Origin: Chloroflexota bacterium
Lineage (GTDB): Bacteria; Chloroflexota; Limnocylindria; Limnocylindrales; CSP1-4
Direction: 5' to 3'
Length of the DNA stretch: 43,794 nt
NCBI GenBank assembly: GCA_016191345.1
Contig: JACPOU010000020.1
Coordinates: forward strand, 1-43,794
Part shown: piece by piece, positions 25,049-33,833 of the stretch
Position numbering within the stretch: position 1 is the stretch's first letter
Layout of the letters: every line of letters begins with the position of its first letter
Notes under the pieces: model-generated
Databases searched by the model: none
What the model was told of the DNA's origin: nothing
What the model saw: only the letters and a program-made list of their open reading frames with translations
Position numbers and translations under genes: made by a program

Positions 25049-26515
25049 TTGACCCTGGATCGAACCGCCGCCCGGACCGCGTCGATGTTCATCGACGGCG
25101 CGTGGGTCGCGGCCGCGTCCGGCGCCACGTACGAGGCGACCAGCCCTTCCACCGGCCAGGTCATCGCCACGCTCCCCAAGGGCGGCCGCGAGGACGCCCA
25201 GCGAGCGATCGCCGCCGCCCGCCGCGCCCAGACGGCCTGGGCGGCCCGCAGCCCCTTCGATCGCGCGGCGGTGCTGGAGCGCATCGCCCGCGTCCTCGAA
25301 GCCCGGGCGGACGAGCTCGCCACGGCCCTCACCCTCGACCAGGGCAAGCCCCTCCAGGCCGAGGCCTACGGCGAGGTCGAGGAGCTCATCGTCTACGTCC
25401 GGATGGCCGCCGCGGACGCGACCCGTCTCGACGGGATCATGCCGCCGTCCGTGGACCCCAACAAGCGCGTCCTCGTGTACCGCGTCCCGATCGGGGTCGT
25501 CGGCGTCATCACCCCGTGGAACTGGCCGTACACCATGCCCGCCGAGATCATCGCCCCGGCGCTCGCTGCCGGGAACGCGGTCGTCTGGAACCCCGCCTCC
25601 TCGACCTCGCTCTGCGCCACGGTCCTCGCCTCGTGCTTCGCCGACGCGGACCTCCCCGCGGGCCTGTTCAACCTGGTGATCGGCCCCGGCTCCGAGGTCG
25701 GCGACGAGATCGCCTCGAATCCGGGCGTCGCGGCGATCGGGTTCATCGGCTCCAGCGCGACGGGCCGCAGGATCGCCGAGCGGGCGATCGGCAAGGAGCT
25801 CCTGCTCGAGATGGGCGGCAACGGCCCGCTCGTGATCCTCGAGGATGCGGATCTCGATGCCGCGGTCACGGCCACGCTCACGGCCTGCTTCCTGAATGCC
25901 GGCCAGAGCTGCACCGCGGGGGAGTGGATCCTCGTCCAGGAGGCCGTCCACGACGCGTACCTGGACCGGCTGACCGCGGCGATCCGGCGCGAGACGCGGC
26001 TGGGCGACCCCTTCGACCCGCTGACGACGATGGGCCCGCTGAACAACGAGAAGACCGCCGCCAAGACCGAGCAGCACGTCGCCCAGGCGGCAGCGGCCGG
26101 CGCGCGGATCGTGACCGGCGGCACCCGCAACCCGGGGCTCGGCAGCCCGCTCTTCTTCGAGCCGACGGTCATCACCGGCGTCCGGGCCGCGATGGACATC
26201 GCCCGCGAGGAGACGTTCGGGCCGGTCGCGCCGATCACCCGGATCTCGGGCATCGACGAGGCCATCCAGGTCGTCAACGCGTCGGCGTTCGGGCTGCTGA
26301 ACGCGATCTTCACCCGCGACCTCAAGGTCGGGCTGCGGTTCGCCGAATCCGTCCGGGCCGGATGGGTCAACATCAACGAGGGCACCAACTACTGGGAATC
26401 GCACCTGCCGTTCGGCGGCCGGGCCGGCTCCCAGAGCGGGCAGGGCCGGGTCGGCGGGCGCTTCCTCATCGAGCGCCTGACGGAGCTGAAGACCGTCGTC
26501 GTCAACCTCGCCTGA
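25049..26515 (+). CDS. NAD(P)-dependent aldehyde dehydrogenase
   Basis: The 488-residue enzyme oxidises an aldehyde to an acid with NAD(P)+. Catalytic residues are present at normal spacing: general base E254 in LLLEMGGN and nucleophile C288 in NAGQSCTAGEW. The oxyanion asparagine is in TPWNWPYTMP, and EETFGPVAP is near the C-terminus. TTG 25049 is chosen because TGGAG lies 7 bases upstream; ATG 25085 (MFIDGAW) is the alternative. It resembles betaine-aldehyde or succinate-semialdehyde dehydrogenases. Next to a dimethylglycine-type dehydrogenase, a role in betaine or aminoaldehyde oxidation is a reasonable inference, not proven. Confidence 0.9.
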   Translation: MTLDRTAARTASMFIDGAWVAAASGATYEATSPSTGQVIATLPKGGREDAQRAIAAARRAQTAWAARSPFDRAAVLERIARVLEARADELATALTLDQGKPLQAEAYGEVEELIVYVRMAAADATRLDGIMPPSVDPNKRVLVYRVPIGVVGVITPWNWPYTMPAEIIAPALAAGNAVVWNPASSTSLCATVLASCFADADLPAGLFNLVIGPGSEVGDEIASNPGVAAIGFIGSSATGRRIAERAIGKELLLEMGGNGPLVILEDADLDAAVTATLTACFLNAGQSCTAGEWILVQEAVHDAYLDRLTAAIRRETRLGDPFDPLTTMGPLNNEKTAAKTEQHVAQAAAAGARIVTGGTRNPGLGSPLFFEPTVITGVRAAMDIAREETFGPVAPITRISGIDEAIQVVNASAFGLLNAIFTRDLKVGLRFAESVRAGWVNINEGTNYWESHLPFGGRAGSQSGQGRVGGRFLIERLTELKTVVVNLA

Positions 26516-26535
26516 TCGATCGAAACCGATCGCGT

Positions 26536-26554
26536 CCGCGCCGGGTCGGCGCGG
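26536..26554 (+). promoter_or_regulatory. Hairpin between aldehyde dehydrogenase and FAD dehydrogenase genes
   Basis: CCGCGCC (26536-26542) pairs with GGCGCGG (26548-26554) around a five-base loop, 21 bases after the aldehyde dehydrogenase stop. It could be a weak terminator or a processing or stability element that sets the ratio of the two messages. Confidence 0.35.
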
Positions 26555-26647
26555 GCCACCGGGCCTGCCGAGGTCGGCGGCCCGCCACAGGAGCCATCGC
26601 CACACAGCGCCACCGGGTCGCCCGGGGCACAGGAGGATCGGAGTCAC

Positions 26648-29167
26648 ATGGCAACGCTGCCGGAGCGCGCGAAGGTCGTCGTGATCGGCGCGGGGATCGT
26701 GGGCAACAGCATGGCCTACCACCTCGCGAAGCAGGGCTGGAAGGACATCGTCCTGCTCGAGAAGGGCACCCTCCCGAATCCCGGCGGCTCCACCGGCCAC
26801 GCCTCGAACTTCATCTTCCTGACCGACCACTCCAAGGAGATGGCCGAGTTCACGATGGACAGCGCCCAGCAGTACCGCGACCTCGGGGTCTACCACGAGT
26901 GCGGCGGCATCGAGGTCGCCCGGACGCCCGAGCGGATGGAGGAGCTGAAGCGCCGGATGGCGTCGTCCGCCTCGTGGGGCATCGAGGGCACCCGCCTCCT
27001 CACCCCGGCCGAGGTCAAGGCGATGGTCCCGTTCATCAACGAGACGATCATCCTCGGCGGCTTCTACACGCCCGGCGTCGGCGTCGTCGATTCGCTGCAG
27101 GCCGGGACGCTCATGCGGCAGGCGGCGATGGACCTCGGCGCGCTCACGGTCGCGGCCGGGGTCGAGGTCACCGGCGTCGACACGGAGAACGGGCGGGTCA
27201 CCCGGGTCCGGACGGACCGCGGCGACATCGACACCGAATACGTCGTCATCGCCTGCGGCATCTGGAGCCCGCGGATCGCGAAGATGGCCGGAGCCTCCAT
27301 CCCGCTCACCCCGGCGGTCCACCAGATGATCGACATCGGGCCGGTCCCGATGTTCGCGAACGCGCGGACCGAGGTGGACTACCCGATCGTCCGCGACATG
27401 GACACGAACATGTACGAGCGGCAGCACGGGAACGGCTTCGAGGTCGGCTCGTATGCCCACCGGGCGATCCTCATGGACCCCGACGACATCCCCTCGATCG
27501 AGGCGAGCGCCCTCTCGCCGACGATGCTGCCGTTCACCCAGGAGGACTTCGACCCGCAGCTCGAGGACGCCCTGGAGCTCTTCCCGAGCATCGTCGGCGA
27601 CGAGTCGGTGGGCGTGAAGCTCGCGATCAACGGGCTCCTCAGCCTCACCCCGGACGGCAACCCGATCATCGGCGAGACGCCCGAGGTGAAGAACCTCTGG
27701 TCCGTCGCCGCGATCTGGATCAAGGAGGCGCCCGGGATCGCCAAGTGCGTCGCCGAGTGGATGACCCACGGCACGCCCGAGATCGACCCGCACGGCTCGG
27801 ACATCGCCCGCTTCTACGACCACCACAGGACGTGGCAGCACATCAACGCCCGGACGTCCGAGGGCTTCAACAAGACCTACGGCATCGTCCACCCGATGGA
27901 GCAGTGGGAGAGCAACCGCCCGATCCGGCGCTCGCCGGCGGCGGTCCGCCACGCGGAGCTCGGCGCGGTCGCCTTCGAGGCCGCCGGCTGGGAGCGGCCC
28001 TTCTGGTACGCCTCGAACGAGAAGCTCCTCGCCGAGTACGGCGATCGGGTCATGCCCCGCCAGGCCGAGTGGGAATCGCGCTGGTGGAGCCCGATCATCA
28101 ACGCCGAGCATCTCGCGATGCGGGATCGGGCCGGCCTCGTGGACCTGAGCGCCTTCGCGATCTTCGACGTCACGGGCCCGGGCGCCCTGGCCGCGCTGGA
28201 GCGGCTGTGCGTCAACAAGGTGGACGTCACGCCCGGCAAGACCGTCTACACGCCGCTCCTCAACCCCGCCGGCGGGATCCTCGCCGACCTCACGATCATG
28301 CGGCTTGCCCACGACCGGTTCCGCGTCGTGACCGGCGGCGGCATGGGCATGCGCGACAAGAAGATCTTCATGGACGGCCTGCCGGCCGACGGCACCGCCC
28401 AGCTCTTCGACGCGACGGGCGCGCTGACGACCTTCGGGCTGTGGGGGCCCCGGGCCCGGGACATCCTGGCCTCGGTGACGGACGCGGACGTGAGCCACGC
28501 CGGGATGCCCTTCCTGACCTCGAAGACGGTGGACATCGACGGCGTCCGCTGCCTCGCCTCGCGGATCAGCTACGTCGGCGAGCTCGGCTGGGAGATCTAC
28601 GTCCCGATCGAATCCGGGCTGCGGGTCTGGGATGCGATCTGGAAGGCCGGCCAGCCGCACGGGCTCGTGCCGGTGGGGATCGGCACGTACGCGGTCACGT
28701 CGCGGCTCGAGAAGGGCTACCGCGCCCACGGCGCCGAGCTGGAGCTCGCGTTCAGCCTCGTCGAGGCGGGCATGGCCCGACCGAGCGTCAAGGAGGCCGA
28801 CTTCGTCGGCAAGGCGGCGTACGCGGCCCAGCGAGCCGCGCCGCCCGCCGCGATCCTATGCACGCTGACCGTGGACGACCACACCTCCTCGACCGGCGTG
28901 AAGCGCTACATGCTCGGGCGGGAGCCCGTCCTGACGCTGGACGGCAAGCCGATCATCGACGCGAAGGGCCGGCGTTCGTACGTGACGTCGGCCGGGTCCG
29001 GACCGTCGCTCGGCAAGCACCTCCTCATGACGTACCTCACGCCGGAGCTCGCGAAGGTCGGGACGAAGCTCCTCGTGGAGTACTTCGGCGAGCGCTACCC
29101 GGTGACGGTGGCCGTCGCCGGCGCGACCCCGCTCTTCGACCCCGAGAACGCCCGGATCCGGGCGTAG
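26648..29167 (+). CDS. Dimethylglycine/sarcosine dehydrogenase-type FAD-GcvT protein
   Basis: The 839-residue enzyme has an FAD-binding DAO domain (about 1-375) followed by FAO_M and GcvT folate-binding domains (about 430-835). VVIGAGIVGNSMAYHLA at 11-27 is the dinucleotide-binding loop. H51 in GGSTGHASN matches the histidine that carries covalent FAD in dimethylglycine dehydrogenase. The GcvT part holds FDVTGPGALAALERL and SYVGELGWEIYVP. The family demethylates N-methyl glycines and passes the carbon to tetrahydrofolate as methylene-THF, with electrons going to ETF. EtfB-EtfA follow at once, which supports this chemistry. The true substrate could be dimethylglycine, sarcosine or another N-methyl amine. 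ATG 26648 follows AGGAGG. Confidence 0.9.
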   Translation: MATLPERAKVVVIGAGIVGNSMAYHLAKQGWKDIVLLEKGTLPNPGGSTGHASNFIFLTDHSKEMAEFTMDSAQQYRDLGVYHECGGIEVARTPERMEELKRRMASSASWGIEGTRLLTPAEVKAMVPFINETIILGGFYTPGVGVVDSLQAGTLMRQAAMDLGALTVAAGVEVTGVDTENGRVTRVRTDRGDIDTEYVVIACGIWSPRIAKMAGASIPLTPAVHQMIDIGPVPMFANARTEVDYPIVRDMDTNMYERQHGNGFEVGSYAHRAILMDPDDIPSIEASALSPTMLPFTQEDFDPQLEDALELFPSIVGDESVGVKLAINGLLSLTPDGNPIIGETPEVKNLWSVAAIWIKEAPGIAKCVAEWMTHGTPEIDPHGSDIARFYDHHRTWQHINARTSEGFNKTYGIVHPMEQWESNRPIRRSPAAVRHAELGAVAFEAAGWERPFWYASNEKLLAEYGDRVMPRQAEWESRWWSPIINAEHLAMRDRAGLVDLSAFAIFDVTGPGALAALERLCVNKVDVTPGKTVYTPLLNPAGGILADLTIMRLAHDRFRVVTGGGMGMRDKKIFMDGLPADGTAQLFDATGALTTFGLWGPRARDILASVTDADVSHAGMPFLTSKTVDIDGVRCLASRISYVGELGWEIYVPIESGLRVWDAIWKAGQPHGLVPVGIGTYAVTSRLEKGYRAHGAELELAFSLVEAGMARPSVKEADFVGKAAYAAQRAAPPAAILCTLTVDDHTSSTGVKRYMLGREPVLTLDGKPIIDAKGRRSYVTSAGSGPSLGKHLLMTYLTPELAKVGTKLLVEYFGERYPVTVAVAGATPLFDPENARIRA

Positions 29168-29182
29168 GGCGGTCGAGAAGCG

Positions 29183-29995
29183 ATGAACGTCCTCGTCTGC
29201 GTCAAGCGCGTGCCCCAGACCGGCGGCCGGATCGTCCTGACCGGAGACGGCCAGGACATCGACACGAAGTTCCTGGGCTTCACGATCAGCCCCCACGAGG
29301 AGTGCGGGGTGGAGGAGGCCGTGCGGATCGTGGAGGCGAACGGTGGCGCCTCGACGGTGCTGACCCTGGGCCCGGCCGGAGCCGAGGACCAGCTCCGGGA
29401 CGCCATGGCCCTCGGCATCGACCGGGCGGTCCTCCTCGAGACGGACGGCTCCGAGTGGGATCCGGTCTCCACGGCCGCGGCGATCGCGGATGCCGTGCGG
29501 GCCCAGGAGGCCGCGAACGGGCCGTTCGACCTCATCCTCTTCGGCAACGAGTCGGCGGACAGCGGCGGGTTCCAGGTCGGGATCCGGGTCGCCGTTGCGC
29601 TCGGCCGGCCGGTGGTGACGGGACTCAAGGGCCTGACGGTCGGCGAGGGGTCGGCGGTCGCCCGGCGCGAGGCGACCGGCGGCGGCTGGGAGACCTACGA
29701 GCTGCCGCTGCCGGCGGTCGTGGGCGTGAAGGAGGGGATCAACCTCCCGCGCTATCCATCCGTGCCGGGGCGGCTCCGGGCGAGGAAGAAGGACGTCGAG
29801 CGGATCGCCGTCGGGGCGGCGGGGAGTTCGGGGAGTGGTGCCGCCGGCGCTGGTGGGTCGCCCATCGGGCCGTCGAAGGTCCTTCTGTGGCTGCCGCAGG
29901 AGCAGGCGTCCCAGGTCGAGATCCTGGGCCGTGGCGCCGACGCGGCGCCGGCGGTCGTGGACCTCCTCCAGAAGATCGGCGCGGTGCGCTCGTGA
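29183..29995 (+). CDS. etfB: Electron transfer flavoprotein beta subunit
   Basis: The 270-residue protein has the ETF alpha/beta N-terminal fold: MNVLVCVKRVPQTGGRIVL at the start, SPHEECGVEEAVRI, ATVLTLGP-like STVLTLGPAGAED, and LILFGNESADSGGFQVGIRV with the DS/SG segment that lines the AMP site. PAVVGVKEGINLPRYPSVPG is the family's C-terminal signature region. With EtfA it carries electrons from the FAD dehydrogenase to the quinone pool through ETF-quinone oxidoreductase, which is not in the window. It starts 15 bases after the dehydrogenase stop and overlaps etfA as GTGA. A Gly/Ser/Ala-rich linker sits near residues 213-230. Confidence 0.93.
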   Translation: MNVLVCVKRVPQTGGRIVLTGDGQDIDTKFLGFTISPHEECGVEEAVRIVEANGGASTVLTLGPAGAEDQLRDAMALGIDRAVLLETDGSEWDPVSTAAAIADAVRAQEAANGPFDLILFGNESADSGGFQVGIRVAVALGRPVVTGLKGLTVGEGSAVARREATGGGWETYELPLPAVVGVKEGINLPRYPSVPGRLRARKKDVERIAVGAAGSSGSGAAGAGGSPIGPSKVLLWLPQEQASQVEILGRGADAAPAVVDLLQKIGAVRS

Positions 29996-30984
29996 GCGGC
30001 CCGATCCTGGTCCTCGTCGAGGTCGCCGCCGGCGAGGTCGATCGCGTCTCCCTCGAGACCCTTGCGTTTGCACGGGGGTTGGCTGGCGCGGGCGGTGGGT
30101 CGGCGGTCGAGGCGATGCTCGTCTCGCCGGACGGGGGAGCGGAGCGGCTGGCAGGGTCGCTCGGCGCGCACGGCGCCGCGACCGTCCACCTCGTGTCTGC
30201 CGCGGAGGTGGCGGGAGCGTATGCGCCTGCGGCGTGGGGCGCGGCGCTGGCGCAGCTCGCCACGGCGCGGGGAGCCGGTGCCGTCGCGGCGCCCGGCACG
30301 GACCGCGGCTCGGAGGTGCTCGCGCACGCCGCCGCGCGCCTCGGCATGCCGCTGGCGGCGAACGTGGTCGCGGCCACGCCCGGCGAACCCTGGACGCTGA
30401 CGCGGCAGCGCTGGGCGGGCAGCCTCCTCGAGGACGCCACCCTCGATGCGCCGGTCCGGTGCCTGACGCTCGCACCCCACGCGGTCGCGGTCGATGAGCG
30501 CCTGGGGAGCGGCGGCGCGGCCGTCATGGCCTTCGCACCCTCGCTCGGGGCCGCTGACCTCGTCGTGCGCGTGACCGGCCACGAGCCGCCGGCAACGGGT
30601 TCGATCAACCTGGCGGATGCCCGGATCGTCGTCGGCGGTGGCCGAGGCGTGGGGTCCGCGGCCGCGTTCTCGGAGCTCGAGGAGCTCGCCGGGCTGCTCG
30701 GCGCGGCCGTCGGCGTCTCGCGGGCGGTGACGAGCAACGGCTGGCGGCCGCACACGGAGCAGGTGGGCCAGACCGGGATGCGGATCGCCCCCGACCTCTA
30801 CATCGCCTGCGGCATCAGCGGCGCGATCCAGCACGTCGTCGGCTGCAAGGCCGCCAAGCGGATCCTCGCGATCAACACGGACCCGGAGTCCCCGATCATG
30901 GCCCTCGCCGACTACGCGGTGATCGGCGACCTCCACCAGGTCGTGCCGGCGATCAGCGCGGAGATCCGCCGCCGGCTCGCGTAG
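29992..30984 (+). CDS. etfA: Electron transfer flavoprotein alpha subunit
   Basis: The 330-residue protein has the EtfA N-terminal domain and the FAD-binding C-terminal domain. Key segments are ARIVVGGGRGVGSAAAFSEL, AVGVSRAVTSNGWRPHTEQV, GQTGMRIAPDLYIACGISGA and AINTDPESPIMALADYAVIG; the last two contact FAD in known ETFs. GTG 29992 overlaps the etfB stop by four bases, as expected for subunits made in equal amounts. The N-terminal domain is Ala/Gly-rich but complete. It ends the first catabolic arm; about 480 bases of repeat-rich DNA follow. Confidence 0.95.
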   Translation: MSGPILVLVEVAAGEVDRVSLETLAFARGLAGAGGGSAVEAMLVSPDGGAERLAGSLGAHGAATVHLVSAAEVAGAYAPAAWGAALAQLATARGAGAVAAPGTDRGSEVLAHAAARLGMPLAANVVAATPGEPWTLTRQRWAGSLLEDATLDAPVRCLTLAPHAVAVDERLGSGGAAVMAFAPSLGAADLVVRVTGHEPPATGSINLADARIVVGGGRGVGSAAAFSELEELAGLLGAAVGVSRAVTSNGWRPHTEQVGQTGMRIAPDLYIACGISGAIQHVVGCKAAKRILAINTDPESPIMALADYAVIGDLHQVVPAISAEIRRRLA

Positions 30985-31325
30985 GGCTCGCGTTCACGCG
31001 GCGACGTCCGCGCTCGGGGTTCCCCGCCGCCCCCGCGCCTCGCCCCGCCGCCCCGCCGCCCCGCCGCCCCGCCGCCCCTGCGCCTCGCCCCTGCGCCTCG
31101 CCCCGCCGCCGGCCGAATGTCGTCCGCTGGCATCAACCGGACGTCCGCAAGGTCATCCGCGGCTGCGCACCCGGCATTCGTCGGCAGATGGCCGCCGACC
31201 TGTCGCCGGGAATCGACAGATCCGTGCCTTTGGGCAGCCCCTGCCGCATCGGACCGCGTTGTTTCGCACGGCAGCTTCGTCGCGACGTCCGGTTGTCGCC
31301 CTGCGACGACATTGAAGGGAGCGGG

Positions 31326-31374
31326 CAGCCGGCATGGGGCAGCCGGCATGGGGCAGCCGGCATGGGGCAGCCGG
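31326..31374. repeat. 14-bp tandem repeat, 3.5 copies
   Basis: CAGCCGGCATGGGG is repeated exactly at 31326-31339, 31340-31353 and 31354-31367, then CAGCCGG at 31368-31374. The unit length is not a multiple of three, so it is unlikely to be coding. Copy number may vary between strains. Confidence 0.9.
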
Positions 31375-31408
31375 CCGGCCCCGGGCGGACGAACCCGCCG
31401 GTCGCACC

Positions 31409-31455
31409 CGCTGCGAAGCGGCCCTGCGGTGCTCCGCTGCGAAGCGGCCCTGCGG
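31409..31455. repeat. 21-bp direct repeat, 26-base period
   Basis: An identical 21-base unit occurs at 31409-31429 and 31435-31455. It begins CGCTGCGAAGCGG, which can fold as CGCT-GCGA-AGCG, a short stem with a GNRA-type tetraloop, and ends CCTGCGG. It lies just before the stop of the leftward cupin gene and could act as its terminator. Confidence 0.75.
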
Positions 31456-31464
31456 CGCCCGTCG

Positions 31465-31815
31465 TCAAACGGTCGGCGTCGGAGTGGATGGGTGCTTCAG
31501 CTCGACCCCGATGACGACGAGGTCATCCTCGCCCGTGTTCTCGAGCGTATGCGGCGGGATCGGCTGGCCGTAGAGGACCCTGGGCAACACGAAGTCAGGG
31601 ATCGCCCGCGTGTCGAGCATCGTCGTGCCGTGCTCGTCGCGCCGGATGAAGTGCGAACCGGAGACGACGTACATCACGGTGGGTGCGAGGTGGGTGTGCA
31701 GGGGTGTGCGATCGCCGGCGCGAATCGTCGTCTCGAGCACGCGAACCTCGTCGTTCTCGAACAGCACCCTGTGGTGGTCCGGTGCGGCCTTCGGGCCGTC
31801 GAGCTCATCGAACAT
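31465..31815 (-). CDS. Single-domain cupin protein
   Basis: The 116-residue protein is a small beta-barrel cupin. TPLHTHLAPTVMYVVSGSHF is the first cupin motif with two histidines and a glycine turn; PHTLENTGEDDLVVIGVEL is the second motif region. The start at ATG 31815 follows AGGAG. Such proteins bind a metal and act as dioxygenases, isomerases or sensors; the activity is not predictable. It is divergent from the vapBC pair, with 135 bases between starts. Confidence 0.85.
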   Translation of the reverse strand: MFDELDGPKAAPDHHRVLFENDEVRVLETTIRAGDRTPLHTHLAPTVMYVVSGSHFIRRDEHGTTMLDTRAIPDFVLPRVLYGQPIPPHTLENTGEDDLVVIGVELKHPSTPTPTV

Positions 31816-31909
31816 CCGGGCGACTCCTTCCGCGACCGCGGGAACTGGGATCCGAGACCGTTCATCCTAGGCCCCCACCCGTTCGCAGCGGGGGCAGCCA
31901 TCCGTGTGC

Positions 31910-31935
31910 TACGGTATGCGCATTGCAACGCACAC
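31910..31935 (+). promoter_or_regulatory. Candidate vapBC promoter and operator
   Basis: GTATGCG (31914-31920) and CGCACAC (31929-31935) form an inverted repeat with one mismatch and an eight-base spacer. It overlaps a TACGGT box (31910-31915) that could serve as a -10 element. VapB-VapC complexes usually repress their own promoter by binding such a site just upstream of vapB, which starts at 31951. Confidence 0.45.
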
Positions 31936-31950
31936 TCGGAGCCCCGCCCG

Positions 31951-32196
31951 ATGACACTCACGCGCACCAACCTCACCCTCCCCGTCGACCTGATGCGTCA
32001 GGTGGACGAGCTTGCGGGCCCGCGCGGCCGGAGCCGCTACGTCGCGGACGCCGTTGCTCAGCGCGTCAAGCGGGACCGGCTCGGTCGAGCGATCGAGGCG
32101 TCCTTCGGGTCGCTCGTCCCGCCCGGCGGGCGACCGATGACCCGAGCGGAGGTCAGCGCGTGGGTCGAGGAGCTCCGCTCCGAGGAGAGCGACTGA
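31951..32196 (+). CDS. vapB: Ribbon-helix-helix antitoxin (VapB-like)
   Basis: The 81-residue protein starts TRTNLTLPVDLMRQVDELAG and continues RGRSRYVADAVAQRVKRDRL, the strand-helix-helix pattern of RHH (CopG/Arc) antitoxins. The C-terminal half, ending WVEELRSEE, is the likely toxin-binding tail. It lies four bases upstream of a PIN-domain toxin gene. The expected role is to neutralise VapC and, with it, repress the operon. Confidence 0.85.
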   Translation: MTLTRTNLTLPVDLMRQVDELAGPRGRSRYVADAVAQRVKRDRLGRAIEASFGSLVPPGGRPMTRAEVSAWVEELRSEESD

Positions 32197-32199
32197 GCC

Positions 32200-32580
32200 G
32201 TGCGGTATCTCCTCGACTCCACCCTCCTCATCGACCACGCGAACCGGGACGCCGCGGCCATGCGGCTGCTGCGGCGGCTCTTCGAGGAGGGCGGCGACCT
32301 CTTCACCTGCGATGTGGTGACCTGCGAGACCCTCTCGAAGGGCGAGCCGGACGACCTCCGCCACCTCGAGGCCCTCCTCGACGCCCTGGAGTACGTCTCG
32401 ACGACGCCCGAGGCTGCCCGTGAGGCCGGCAGGGCCCGTCGGGAACGCCACGCCATGGGTAGCCGCCGGGGTCTCGGCGAGGCGCTGATCGCCGCCGTGG
32501 CCGTGCAGCTCGATGCCGTGGTCGTGACGAGAAACGATCGCGACTTCACCCGACAGGGGATCCGCGTCCTCGGCTACTGA
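32200..32580 (+). CDS. vapC: PIN-domain ribonuclease toxin (VapC-like)
   Basis: The 126-residue protein has the PIN fold. Acidic active-site residues are D6 in LLDSTLLIDH, E43 in VTCETLSKG, E94 in GLGEALIAAVA (Asp is more usual here) and D113/D115 in TRNDRDF. VapC toxins cut tRNA or rRNA when free of VapB. GTG 32200 follows the vapB stop closely. The 3' end overlaps the convergent MFS gene by seven bases. The E94 substitution keeps the charge, so activity is still likely. Confidence 0.88.
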   Translation: MRYLLDSTLLIDHANRDAAAMRLLRRLFEEGGDLFTCDVVTCETLSKGEPDDLRHLEALLDALEYVSTTPEAAREAGRARRERHAMGSRRGLGEALIAAVAVQLDAVVVTRNDRDFTRQGIRVLGY

Positions 32581-33833
32581 GCCCCCGCTCGATGCAGCCG
32601 GTCCCGCCCCAGTGAGAGTCCAAGTGGAACCATCGCGAGGGCGATTGCGACGAGGAGCCAGAGGACGGCCTCGAAGCCGCCGCTGACGTCGCGCACGATG
32701 CCCAGGATCACCGGCGCGACGGATGAGACGAGATAGCCGATCAGGAGCATGAACGCCGCGATCGACGCCGCGTCCGCCGGGTTGCGGCCGACGTCGACCG
32801 GGAGCGTGAGCGCGAGCGGGAAGAACGCGCCGATCCCGATTCCCAGGAGCGCCACGGATCCGAAGGTCAGGAGCGACCCGGGCGCCTCGCCGGGCGTGAG
32901 GACGATTCCGAGCGCGCCGATCACGGCCAGGACGGCGGCCGTCGTCATCTGGCTGCGCCGCGTCCCCAGGCGGTCGGCAAGGATCGGCGTTGCGAGCGTC
33001 GTCAGCAGGCCCACCCCGTTGAAGGCGGCGATGAGCGCGGCGGCATCGCCGGCCGTCCAGCCGCGCTCGATGTAGGCGCTCGCGAGCCAGGTGATCGCCC
33101 CGTAGAAGAGCGTGGATTGCGATGCGAACACGAAGCCGAGCAGCCACGCCGCCGGCCGGCGCCAGGGAAGGGTTGGCAGGGCAGGCCGGGTCCGGACTCC
33201 GCCGTCGCCCGGCACGAGCACGAGCCACGCGACGAGCGACACGACGGAGGCCCCGGCGATGACCGCAAACGCGGGCCGCCACCCGCCCAGCCCGTCGGCG
33301 AGCGGGACCACGATCGCCGCCGCGATCGATCCGCCGATGATCATTCCGGCCACGTACGCGCCGGTGGCCGATGCGGGGTTGGCGCGGGCCCGTGCCCGGA
33401 CGACCATCGAGAGGATCGGCCCGACGAGCGCCAGCCCGGCACCCAGCCCGATGGTCGTTGCCAGCACGGTGAGCGAGTCGGGCATGAGCGCCCGGGCGAA
33501 CCCGAACGCGCCGACGAGGACGACGCAGGCGGCCACGGCGAGCCGCGGCCCGATCGACGCGGCGAGGACCGGCCCGAACGGCGCGAGCAGGCCCATGGCC
33601 AGGACCGGGATCGTCCCGAGCAGCCCTGCGACGCCGTGGCTCATCCCGAGATCCGCCGCGATGACGCCGACCATGGGGCCGATGACGAGGATCTGGGTGC
33701 GGAGCGGCAGCCCGACCAGCACGAGCGCCGCGGCAAGCCGGCGGAACCCGATGTCCCGCCCGGTACCCGCGCCCGGCCCGGTGCCTGCCCCCCGCCCCGT
33801 GTCCGCGCGCCCCACCCTCGTGCCGGCCGTCAC
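32574..33833 (-). CDS. MFS transporter, CynX/NimT-like
   Basis: The 419-residue protein has 12 hydrophobic segments. It opens, after a Gly/Arg-rich leader, with FRRLAAALVLVGLPLRTQIL and shows LGMSHGVAGLLGTIPVLAMG and LTTLATPILADRLGTRRSQM, typical of the cyanate-permease (CP) branch of the major facilitator superfamily. GTG 33833 overlaps the iclR stop by four bases, so regulator and transporter are one operon, divergent from the methyltransferase operon. It may import the quaternary amine or export a product. Confidence 0.88.
   Translation of the reverse strand: MTAGTRVGRADTGRGAGTGPGAGTGRDIGFRRLAAALVLVGLPLRTQILVIGPMVGVIAADLGMSHGVAGLLGTIPVLAMGLLAPFGPVLAASIGPRLAVAACVVLVGAFGFARALMPDSLTVLATTIGLGAGLALVGPILSMVVRARARANPASATGAYVAGMIIGGSIAAAIVVPLADGLGGWRPAFAVIAGASVVSLVAWLVLVPGDGGVRTRPALPTLPWRRPAAWLLGFVFASQSTLFYGAITWLASAYIERGWTAGDAAALIAAFNGVGLLTTLATPILADRLGTRRSQMTTAAVLAVIGALGIVLTPGEAPGSLLTFGSVALLGIGIGAFFPLALTLPVDVGRNPADAASIAAFMLLIGYLVSSVAPVILGIVRDVSGGFEAVLWLLVAIALAMVPLGLSLGRDRLHRAGAQ

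Larger units (their letters stand above)
30985..31464. other. Repeat-rich intergenic spacer
   Basis: This gap between etfA and the cupin gene has no convincing gene. It starts with a small hairpin (CGCGG 30997-31001 with CCGCG 31008-31012). CCCCGCCG then occurs four times in tandem at 31043-31074 and TGCGCCTCGCCCC twice at 31079-31104. A non-repetitive middle of about 200 bases has no recognisable coding content. Two further repeat blocks at the right end are listed separately. Confidence 0.6.

Noticed and set aside
24578..28729. A 1383-codon open frame on the minus strand
   Set aside because: It is antisense to recognisable enzymes, rich in Arg/Asp/Val/Gly and without any domain; typical antisense opening in GC-rich codons.
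23998..30984. A 2328-codon open frame on the plus strand
   Set aside because: Only its last 330 codons (etfA) are real. The rest is an Arg/Pro/Gly-rich shadow of the permease, aldehyde dehydrogenase, FAD dehydrogenase and etfB genes, kept open by high GC.
31133..31468. Short minus-strand ORFs in the repeat-rich spacer
   Set aside because: They run through 14- and 21-bp repeats whose lengths break the frame, and no domain is recognisable.
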